DNA from: Aquificaceae bacterium
Lineage (GTDB): Bacteria; Aquificota; Aquificia; Aquificales; Aquificaceae
Direction of reading: 5' to 3'
Length of the DNA stretch: 7,009 nt
NCBI GenBank assembly: GCA_026982025.1
Contig: JALSHX010000002.1
Location: 1-7,009, forward strand
Position 1 is the stretch's first letter; each line of letters begins with the position of its first letter. The notes under the pieces are model-generated. The model was not told the DNA's origin, ran no database searches, and saw nothing but the letters and a program-made list of their open reading frames with translations. A program made the position numbers and the translations under genes. Of this stretch, positions 1 through 6,467 are shown piece by piece.

Positions 1-15
1 CATGGGACTATTTTA

Positions 16-37
16 AACCCTCAGGGTTCGGAGGGTT
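16..37 (-). terminator. Possible weak terminator hairpin spanning the stop of the small gene
   Basis: On the leftward strand a 7-bp stem (AACCCTC at 31-37 pairing with GAGGGTT at 16-22) encloses an 8-nt loop and covers the stop codon of the 46-residue gene. A shorter competing stem, AACCC/GGGTT around the TGA, is also possible. The sequence after it is TTAAAATAG, which is not a proper T-run, so termination would be weak. It could also serve as a 3'-end stabiliser. Confidence 0.25.
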
Positions 38-161
38 CGTCTGGAACCGTATGATCAATTTTCTGATCGGGGCAGAGCCTTCTCGGTTCCCAGTCGGGAT
101 AGACATCAGGGTCAACGGGCTCAATGGGAACCACCGGCTCAACCTGAGGTTTCTCCTCCAT
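21..161 (-). CDS. Small 46-residue proline- and acid-rich protein, function unknown
   Basis: I do not recognise this protein. It is a complete 46-codon frame with an ATG at 161 and a TGA at 21-23. A full AGGAGG ribosome site (169-174 on this strand) sits 7 nt before the ATG, which is the main reason to call a gene this short. It follows the 268-residue gene by 26 bp on the same strand, so it is probably the third gene of the kdsA transcript. Of 46 residues 11 are Pro and 13 are Asp or Glu. Residues 7-18 read as an X-X-Pro repeat (VEP, VVP, IEP, VDP), followed by prolines every four residues (18, 22, 26). There is one Cys (30), one Trp (24), and no signal peptide or membrane segment. The likely structure is extended or disordered, perhaps a polyproline-type helix. 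It could be a partner peptide of the upstream protein, which is inference only. Conservation in relatives would decide whether it is real. Confidence 0.6.
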   Translation of the reverse strand: MEEKPQVEPVVPIEPVDPDVYPDWEPRRLCPDQKIDHTVPDEPSEP

Positions 162-168
162 GGCACAA

Positions 169-174
169 CCTCCT
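169..174 (-). promoter_or_regulatory. Strong ribosome binding site of the 46-residue gene
   Basis: AGGAGG on the leftward strand, 7 nt before the ATG at 161. It lies in the 26-bp gap after the upstream stop codon and is the strongest evidence that the small frame is translated. Confidence 0.65.
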
Positions 175-187
175 CTCTTAAATATAC

Positions 188-1789
<1,602 letters not shown>

Positions 1790-1790
1790 A

Positions 1791-1796
1791 TATAAT
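1791..1796 (+). promoter_or_regulatory. Candidate -10 element (TATAAT) for the rightward operon
   Basis: A perfect TATAAT would place the transcript start near 1803 and leave about 24 nt of leader containing the GGAGGG ribosome site (about 1816-1821) before the ATG at 1827. No TTGACA-like hexamer lies 16-18 nt upstream, where the sequence is the start of kdsA. Read leftward, the block gives TACTAT/TATTAT, but a start from there would cut into the kdsA ribosome site. Confidence 0.35.
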
Positions 1797-1826
1797 AGTA
1801 GTTCGGGGCGCGCAGGGAGGGTAGTT

Positions 1827-2132
1827 ATGATCCACGAACACCAAATTGAAAAATTGAGGGGGAAGTTCTTTTCCAAAGAGGAGCTTGAGAAGGAGCTCGC
1901 CCTCAGCAACCTCGTCAAGAACATCCGGGAAAAAGTAAGGGGAGATGTACTTGAGCACTTTGAGAAAACTGATCAGGACTACACTTATATTGAGCAGATC
2001 AGCGACAACTGGGGAATACTCCTCAGAGTTTCACGGGACAAGGAAAGGGAAAAGCTTTACTACTTCTACTATTTCAAGCACAGGACTCCCTACCGGGAGT
2101 ATTATTTTTATAAGGAGGAAGAGGAGCTATGA
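1827..2132 (+). CDS. Hypothetical protein, 101 residues, Tyr-rich C-terminal tail
   Basis: I do not recognise this family. It is a small, highly charged protein with no signal peptide or membrane span. Residues 1-50 look helical (EELEKELALSNLVKNIREKV, 18-37). Residues 51-70 (YTYIEQISDNWGILLRVSR, 53-71) suggest a short beta region. Residues 78-95 hold 8 Tyr and 3 Phe, and the protein ends in four Glu and a Leu. The ATG at 1827 follows GGGAGGG by 5 nt. The stop TGA overlaps the next ATG (ATGA at 2129-2132), so it is translationally coupled to the CpoB-like lipoprotein gene and is the first gene of the rightward operon. It is probably cytoplasmic. A role with the envelope genes is inferred from position only. 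Confidence 0.8.
   Translation: MIHEHQIEKLRGKFFSKEELEKELALSNLVKNIREKVRGDVLEHFEKTDQDYTYIEQISDNWGILLRVSRDKEREKLYYFYYFKHRTPYREYYFYKEEEEL
2085..2111 (+). terminator. Terminator-like hairpin with T-rich tail before the CpoB-like gene (possible attenuator)
   Basis: ACTCCC (2085-2090) pairs with GGGAGT (2095-2100) around a TACC loop and is followed by ATTATTTTTAT (2101-2111). This is the layout of a weak intrinsic terminator. It lies inside the last codons of the 101-residue gene, just before the AGGAGG ribosome site of the next gene (2113-2118). With only 6 bp of stem it would leak, particularly in a thermophile. It could lower expression of the downstream genes relative to the first one. Confidence 0.3.
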
Positions 2133-2869
2133 GAATACTTGCTCTCGCTCTGTTAGGGGGGTTAGCCGTTTCCTGTGCTCCCGTAGCCAGTGAAAAGACC
2201 GCGGAAAGGCTTTCGGAAATTGAAATCAAGGTGACCCGTGTGGAGCAAAAAGCCGCAGACCTTGAGGGCGACATTGAAAAGACCAACGAAAGGATTGACA
2301 AGCTAACAGAGCTAATCTCCGAGCTGAGGCTTGAAATTGAAAGGATAAAGCTAAAGCTGGGAATAACCGACAGGGTCACCTCCGTCAGGAAACCCTCAAC
2401 CATTCCCGAAAGTGAAGCGGAAAAGATCCCCGCTCCTCCCTCAGAGGAACAGCAAGGACCTCAGGAAGAAGAGGTAGTTGATTCGGAAACCGCGTACAAA
2501 AAAGCCATTGAACTCTACAGCATAAAAAAGCTTTACGAGGCGAGAAACGCCTTCCTTGACTTCATTAAAAAGTACCCCAGCGACAAATACACGGACAACG
2601 CCTTCTTCTGGATAGGAAAGGTCTATCAGGAGCTGGGAGATACCGCCAAGGCTGAGTCCGTATTCAGGAGCCTCATTGAAAAGTGCGAGGGAGGAGAGCT
2701 TCCAGACTGCAACAAGCTCCCCGACGCCTACCTTATGATGATGAGAATTAACATTGATAGGGGAAACACAGAGGAAGCAAACAAGTATTACTCTCTTCTT
2801 ATAGAAAAGTTTCCTACTTCCGACGCCGCGGTCAGGGCAAGGGAGCAAAAAAACCTGATGGGGGAATAA
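2129..2869 (+). CDS. cpoB: CpoB/YbgF-like lipoprotein: coiled coil plus tetratricopeptide repeats
   Basis: The family (CpoB, formerly YbgF) works with the Tol-Pal system and peptidoglycan synthases to coordinate outer-membrane constriction with wall growth in the periplasm. The 246 residues show the family order. A short signal sequence ends in a lipobox (LAVSC, Cys16). A long coiled coil follows (about 23-78), then a Pro- and Glu-rich linker (about 84-118) and three tetratricopeptide repeats (about 122-154, 155-194, 196-232) with the typical AYKKAIELY, GKVYQELGD and YYSLLIEKFP pieces. The lipobox predicts a lipid-anchored protein, whereas E. coli CpoB is a soluble periplasmic protein. The second repeat carries an insertion with Cys186 and Cys194 that could form a disulphide. 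No tol or pal gene is in the window, so the exact partner is unknown. Its ATG overlaps the previous stop by 4 bp and GGAGG precedes it. The gene ends 4 bp before uppS. Confidence 0.8.
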   Translation: MRILALALLGGLAVSCAPVASEKTAERLSEIEIKVTRVEQKAADLEGDIEKTNERIDKLTELISELRLEIERIKLKLGITDRVTSVRKPSTIPESEAEKIPAPPSEEQQGPQEEEVVDSETAYKKAIELYSIKKLYEARNAFLDFIKKYPSDKYTDNAFFWIGKVYQELGDTAKAESVFRSLIEKCEGGELPDCNKLPDAYLMMMRINIDRGNTEEANKYYSLLIEKFPTSDAAVRAREQKNLMGE

Positions 2870-2873
2870 ATAA

Positions 2874-3572
2874 ATGGAGGAGCTCAAGGTTCCTGTTCAC
2901 TTAGCCATTATCATGGACGGCAACGGAAGATGGGCAAAAAGACAGGGAATGCCCCGAGTAATGGGTCATTACAGGGGCGTTGAGGTAGCAGAGGAAATAA
3001 CCGAAGCATGCATTGAGCTGGGAATTGAATACCTCACGCTCTTTGCTTTCTCAACAGAAAACTGGACCAGACCGAGGGAAGAAGTGGAAACCCTTTTTGA
3101 GCTAATGAAGACATACTTCAAAGAAAAGAGGGAAAGGCTAATTGAGCTCGGGGTAAGGGTAAAGTTCATCGGAAGAAAGGGCAGGCTACCATCGGACCTG
3201 AGAAAAATCATGTCCGACCTTGAAAGGGAAACGGAAAGGTGCGGTGAGATACAGGTTAACCTTGCCATTGATTACGGAGGAAGGGACGACATAGTCAGAG
3301 CGGTCAAAAAGGCCATAAGTCTTGGAATTGAGGATGTAAGCGAAGAGTCCTTTGCCTCACTCCTGGACCTCGGAGGCATTCCCGACCCGGATCTCATGAT
3401 CAGGACAGCGGGAGAAAGGAGAATATCCAACTTCGTCCTCTGGAATCTTGCCTACACGGAGCTTTACTTCACCGACCTGTGCTGGCCCGAGTTCACAAGG
3501 GAAGAGCTCCTAAGGGCGGTAGAGGACTTTTCAAAGAGAAAGAGAAAGTTCGGAAGAGTTCTTGATGAATAG
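2874..3572 (+). CDS. uppS: Undecaprenyl diphosphate synthase (cis-prenyltransferase)
   Basis: UppS adds eight isopentenyl units to farnesyl diphosphate in cis, making the C55 lipid carrier for peptidoglycan and O-antigen or other surface polysaccharide units. It is a cytoplasmic, membrane-associated homodimer. The 232 residues are close to the usual length. Key motifs are all present: MDGNGRWAK (14-22, catalytic Asp15), HYRG (32-35), FAFSTENW (57-64), DYGGRDDI (133-140) and RTAGERRISNF (177-187), which binds the isopentenyl diphosphate, followed by WNLAYTELYF (190-199). The position after RT is Ala, where other bacteria have Gly or Ser; this is within family variation. Chain length cannot be read from the sequence, but a single copy with these motifs next to cdsA fits the essential C55 enzyme. 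The ATG at 2874 follows the previous stop by 4 bp, with a GGGGGA ribosome site about 9 nt upstream. Confidence 0.95.
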   Translation: MEELKVPVHLAIIMDGNGRWAKRQGMPRVMGHYRGVEVAEEITEACIELGIEYLTLFAFSTENWTRPREEVETLFELMKTYFKEKRERLIELGVRVKFIGRKGRLPSDLRKIMSDLERETERCGEIQVNLAIDYGGRDDIVRAVKKAISLGIEDVSEESFASLLDLGGIPDPDLMIRTAGERRISNFVLWNLAYTELYFTDLCWPEFTREELLRAVEDFSKRKRKFGRVLDE

Positions 3573-4281
3573 GGAACTTTACGGCGCCCTAATCGGCGCC
3601 GTAACCATTGCCTCAGCTTCACTTCCCCCTCACTTCTTAATTATTGCGGTTGCAATCCTTTCTTACCTGATTTCCAGAGAGCTGGCTTCCACCCTCGGAG
3701 AGGATGAGGTTTCACCTCTTGGTTTTCTAAGTCCCGCTTTCTTCTGGGTAAGCCCGGTCGCAGGGATGCTGTATGCCTCCTTCGTTTCTCTCCTATTCGG
3801 AACCAAAAAGTGGGAACTTGATAGCTTTGTGAAAACATTCTTTTTGATGATTTATGTAGGTTTTTTCCCATCATATCTGGTCCTGGTGCGGGAGGAAGGA
3901 TTTTTACCCCTCTTGACCCTCATTCTGACCATCTGGACCCACGATATCAGCGCCTACTACCTGGGGAAAAAATTCGGTAAAAAGGTACTCTTTGAAAAGC
4001 TTTCTCCGAAAAAGACCATAGAGGGCTATGTTGCAGGATTCACCGCGGGAGCGGTGGTTTTTCTTATTTTAAGCGGACAGGAGTTATTAAAGGGAACTTT
4101 GATGGCTGTAATTGTTCTCACCGCTGGAGCCCTGGGCGATTACTTTAAAAGCTTCATTAAAAGACAGAAAGGGATAAAGGACTTTTCTTCAGCACTGGGA
4201 GAGCACGGCGGTTTCGTTGACAGGTTTGATGCCCTTATCTTTTCAGCTCCCGTTTACTACTGGCTTTTATACGGGTTATAA
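3565..4281 (+). CDS. cdsA: Phosphatidate cytidylyltransferase (CDP-diacylglycerol synthase)
   Basis: CdsA makes CDP-diacylglycerol from CTP and phosphatidic acid, the branch point of bacterial phospholipid synthesis. It is an integral inner-membrane protein. The family signature is complete at residues 196-222: S-F-I-K-R, then K-D, then E-H-G-G-F-V-D-R-F-D. An upstream catalytic segment has THDISAYYLGKKFGKK (126-141) and SPKKT (148-152). About seven or eight hydrophobic segments are visible, for example near 24-37, 54-79, 92-108, 156-171, 177-193 and 223-236. At 238 residues it is slightly shorter than many homologues. I chose the ATG at 3565, which overlaps the uppS stop by 8 bp and follows GGAAGAG; a TTG three bases earlier (3562) is in frame but less likely. 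The uppS-cdsA order is conserved in many bacteria. The first codons contain a strong hairpin (3579-3604). Confidence 0.94.
   Translation: MNRELYGALIGAVTIASASLPPHFLIIAVAILSYLISRELASTLGEDEVSPLGFLSPAFFWVSPVAGMLYASFVSLLFGTKKWELDSFVKTFFLMIYVGFFPSYLVLVREEGFLPLLTLILTIWTHDISAYYLGKKFGKKVLFEKLSPKKTIEGYVAGFTAGAVVFLILSGQELLKGTLMAVIVLTAGALGDYFKSFIKRQKGIKDFSSALGEHGGFVDRFDALIFSAPVYYWLLYGL
3579..3604 (+). repeat. 10-bp perfect inverted repeat (hairpin) in the first codons of cdsA
   Basis: TTACGGCGCC (3579-3588) is followed by a 6-nt loop and by its exact reverse complement GGCGCCGTAA (3595-3604). The same stretch also reads as an imperfect direct repeat of 12 bp (3583-3594 and 3595-3606, 10 of 12 positions equal) encoding GALI and GAVT. 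The hairpin begins 14 nt after the A of the ATG, within the region a starting ribosome covers, so it could lower cdsA translation unless ribosomes coming off uppS unwind it. Confidence 0.6.
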
Positions 4282-4292
4282 ATTTTATAGCT

Positions 4293-5204
4293 ATGAGCTT
4301 CTTTATCCGCGAGGACCCGCTGACGGATGACAGGTGTATTATTGCCTCCGTTAGGAAAAAGAGACCTCAGATCTTCAGGGAAGTGGTTGAAGAGGAGCCT
4401 TTTCAGTGCCCTTTCTGTCCCGGAAACGAGGCACTGACTCCCAGCGAACTCTTCGCCATTCGGGACGGTAAAAGCTGGATAGTCCGGGTCATTCCCAACA
4501 AATTCTCTGCAATTCCCAACATGCACGATGTGGTGGTTGACTCACCATTTCACACCGATGACCTTGATGCAATAGAACACTTTGATAAAGTTCTTGAAAC
4601 TTACAAGGAGAGGATGATTCACTACTACAATTCCGACAGCGTTAGGTATGTTTCGGTGTTCAGAAACAGGGGAAAGACTGCGGGGGCATCCATACCTCAC
4701 CCCCACTCTCAGGTCCTTGCCCTTCCCTTTTACCCAAAGAGGTACATCAGGGAAAAGGAAAAGTACGAAAGGGAGAACAAAAATATAATGGAGGAGTTAA
4801 TTAAAAAGGAGCTTGACCTTCAGGAGAGGGTCCTCTCGGTCAGCAGGCACTTCTGCGTGCTGATGGCGTATGCACCCTCAACTCCCTACGAAGTGTGGAT
4901 CGTGCCTAAGGAGAAGATAAGCTCCTTTATATACGAAGAAAACTTCTCGGAGCTTGCAGGACTTTTGAAGGAAACGGTCTCACTACTTAAAGCCTATCTC
5001 GGCGAAAGCCTTCCCTACAACCTGACCCTTCAATCGGCACCACCGTGGGACAGGGACTATCACTACTACATCAGAATAATGCCGAGAATATCCGTTTTCG
5101 GAGGATTTGAGCTTGAAACGGAGAATATTATCGTCAGCGTGGCACCCGAAGAGGCAGCGGCAGAGCTGAGAACGGTGAAGTATACTATGAGGACGGAGAC
5201 TTAA
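4293..5204 (+). CDS. galT: GalT-family hexose-1-phosphate nucleotidylyltransferase
   Basis: The family (histidine-triad fold) moves a nucleotide between UDP-glucose and galactose 1-phosphate through a nucleotidyl-histidine intermediate. Related members act as ADP-glucose or other nucleotide-sugar phosphorylases. Seen here: an N-terminal REDPLTDDRCIIA segment (6-18), a zinc-type CPFC (39-42), RVIPNKF (65-71), and the catalytic stretch FRNRGKTAGASIPHPHSQ (123-140). By analogy with E. coli GalT, His136 would be a metal ligand and His138 the nucleophile. A second-domain YHYYIRIMPR motif lies about residue 258 onward. The 303 residues are shorter than E. coli GalT and resemble the compact GalT forms of thermophiles. 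No galK or galE is nearby, so the sugar and nucleotide are uncertain. The name follows the family only. The start is supported by the family N-terminus, although there is no clear ribosome site in the 11-bp gap after cdsA. Confidence 0.82.
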   Translation: MSFFIREDPLTDDRCIIASVRKKRPQIFREVVEEEPFQCPFCPGNEALTPSELFAIRDGKSWIVRVIPNKFSAIPNMHDVVVDSPFHTDDLDAIEHFDKVLETYKERMIHYYNSDSVRYVSVFRNRGKTAGASIPHPHSQVLALPFYPKRYIREKEKYERENKNIMEELIKKELDLQERVLSVSRHFCVLMAYAPSTPYEVWIVPKEKISSFIYEENFSELAGLLKETVSLLKAYLGESLPYNLTLQSAPPWDRDYHYYIRIMPRISVFGGFELETENIIVSVAPEEAAAELRTVKYTMRTET

Positions 5205-5205
5205 A

Positions 5206-5835
5206 ATGAGCGTAAAGACCTTCACCTTTGAGGAAGACCATCCCTTCGCCCTCGTAGTACCTCTCATTGAAGAGGGAAAGCTGGACCCCTGGAAAGTTGA
5301 CATAGTGGAGCTTGCAAACATGTACATTGAGGAGCTCCGAAGGAGGGAGGTGCTGGACCTCAGAATACCCGCAAGGGCTGTGGTAGCGGCTTCATTTTTG
5401 CTAAGGAAAAAGGTTGAGGTAATCTTCCCAAAACCGGAAAGAAAGCCACGCCAGAGGCGTGATTACACCCTTGAGGAAATAGTTGATATGTTTGAGGAGG
5501 AGCATCAGGAGGTTCAGCAGAGCCTTGAAGACAACCTTGAAAAAGCCAGAAGGATGTTCAGGAAAAAACCGGGTCCGAAAGGACCGAGGAAGAGAAAAAA
5601 GGGAAAGATAATTCCCCTTCATGTATCAAAGTTTGAGGATGTCCTTGAAGATATGTGGAACTTCTTTAAAAATCTTGACATAGGTAAGAGAATTGCTTTT
5701 TTTACCTTTCTTGACAGGGTTAACTTCGTTCCCCAGTTTATGGCACTCATGTACCTTTACTACGAGGGAAAGGTTGAGCTTCATCAGGAAGAGCCTTTCG
5801 GAGAAATAACCGTTGAAATTCTGGAGGCACAGTGA
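5206..5835 (+). CDS. scpA: Segregation and condensation protein A (kleisin of the SMC-ScpAB condensin)
   Basis: ScpA is the kleisin that bridges the two heads of the SMC dimer and binds ScpB, helping to compact and segregate the chromosome. The N-terminal SMC-binding domain is clear: the PFALVVPLIEEGKLDPWKVDI segment (13-33), then VELANMYIEEL (34-44) and an AARLLR-like AASFLLRKK (61-69). A charged central part (about 78-140) would carry the ScpB-binding region. The C-terminal winged-helix domain is seen at about 160-206 (FFTFLDRVNFV, LMYLYYEGKVEL). At 209 residues it is at the short end for ScpA. An unusual basic stretch (about 115-134, rich in Arg, Lys, Pro and Gly) lies in the linker. ScpB and Smc genes are not in the window. 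The ATG at 5206 follows the galT stop by 1 bp, with GGAG 7 nt upstream. Confidence 0.9.
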   Translation: MSVKTFTFEEDHPFALVVPLIEEGKLDPWKVDIVELANMYIEELRRREVLDLRIPARAVVAASFLLRKKVEVIFPKPERKPRQRRDYTLEEIVDMFEEEHQEVQQSLEDNLEKARRMFRKKPGPKGPRKRKKGKIIPLHVSKFEDVLEDMWNFFKNLDIGKRIAFFTFLDRVNFVPQFMALMYLYYEGKVELHQEEPFGEITVEILEAQ

Positions 5836-6467
5836 TGGGGCACAAGTTTGATCCAAGGAATGTTGATAGACTCCTTGACCCTTCAAGGCTGGAAATATTT
5901 GACCCCCGAAAGGTCTTAAAGGAGTTCGGGCTGAGGGAAGGAATGGCGGTCCTTGACATAGGAACCGGTCCGGGATTCTTCCTTCCATACCTCTCGGAGA
6001 TGGTCGGAGAAAAGGGAAAGGTTTACGGAATTGACATACAGGAGGAAATGGTGAAGATGGCAAAGGACCTGGTAAGCAGGGAAGGGCTTTCCAACGTTCA
6101 GGTCCTTCGCTCGGAAGAAAACACCGTCCCTCTGCCCGATCAGGTGGCGGACTTTATATTCATGGCTTTCACCTTTCACGAGCTTGAAGACCCGAGGAGC
6201 TTTTGCGAAGAACTCAAAAGACTTGCCAAGCCCTTCGCCTACCTTGCGGTAATTGACTGGAAAAAGGAAGAGAGGGACAAGGGACCTCCTCCGGAGGAGG
6301 TCCTCTCAGAGTGGGAAGTTGGTCTCATTCTTGACGATTCGGGTATAAGAGTAGGAAGGGTGGTAGAGATAGGTCAGTACTGCTTCGGTGTTTACGCCGT
6401 GTTCGCTCAGGAACAGGAAAACCCATTGGCGGAAGTTCCCTTCAGAATTCCTCCGGGATTTACCTGA
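5835..6467 (+). CDS. Class I SAM-dependent methyltransferase, substrate unknown
   Basis: This is a Rossmann-fold methyltransferase of the Methyltransf_11/25 type. The N-terminus HKFDPRNVDRLLDPSRLEIF (3-22) is typical of a group of small bacterial methyltransferases. Motif I, which binds S-adenosylmethionine, is VLDIGTGPGFF (39-49). The acidic residue at the end of strand 2 is Asp67 in VYGIDI. Later strands are VADFIFMAFTFHEL and AYLAVIDWKKEE. The substrate is not readable; similar proteins are often annotated loosely as ubiquinone/menaquinone or arsenite methyltransferases, and I would not adopt either name. I chose the ATG at 5835, which shares one base with the scpA stop and has GGAGG 7 nt upstream; a GTG at 5832 is in frame but too close to the ribosome site. 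It is 210 residues and appears complete. Its stop overlaps the stop of the opposing gene by 8 bp. A perfect 22-bp palindrome lies in the part encoding the Pro-rich loop before the last strands. Confidence 0.88.
   Translation: MGHKFDPRNVDRLLDPSRLEIFDPRKVLKEFGLREGMAVLDIGTGPGFFLPYLSEMVGEKGKVYGIDIQEEMVKMAKDLVSREGLSNVQVLRSEENTVPLPDQVADFIFMAFTFHELEDPRSFCEELKRLAKPFAYLAVIDWKKEERDKGPPPEEVLSEWEVGLILDDSGIRVGRVVEIGQYCFGVYAVFAQEQENPLAEVPFRIPPGFT
6282..6303. repeat. Perfect 22-bp palindrome inside the methyltransferase gene
   Basis: GGACCTCCTCC (6282-6292) is followed at once by its exact reverse complement GGAGGAGGTCC (6293-6303), with no spacer. In the reading frame it encodes the loop GPPPEEV. Both strands carry a Shine-Dalgarno-like GGAGGAGG, but no plausible start codon with a long frame follows on either strand. 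Confidence 0.7.

Noticed and set aside
2441..2887. Leftward open frame of 148 codons opposite the CpoB-like gene
   Set aside because: It is antisense to a clear TPR lipoprotein gene; the low-complexity hydrophobic product fits a shadow of Glu/Lys-rich coding sequence.
5572..5585. GGTCC-GAAA-GGACC tetraloop hairpin in scpA
   Set aside because: The stem is only 5 bp and it falls on Gly-Pro codons, so chance is a sufficient explanation.
5626..6063. Leftward open frame across the scpA-methyltransferase junction
   Set aside because: It runs antisense through two recognised families and shows no family signal of its own.
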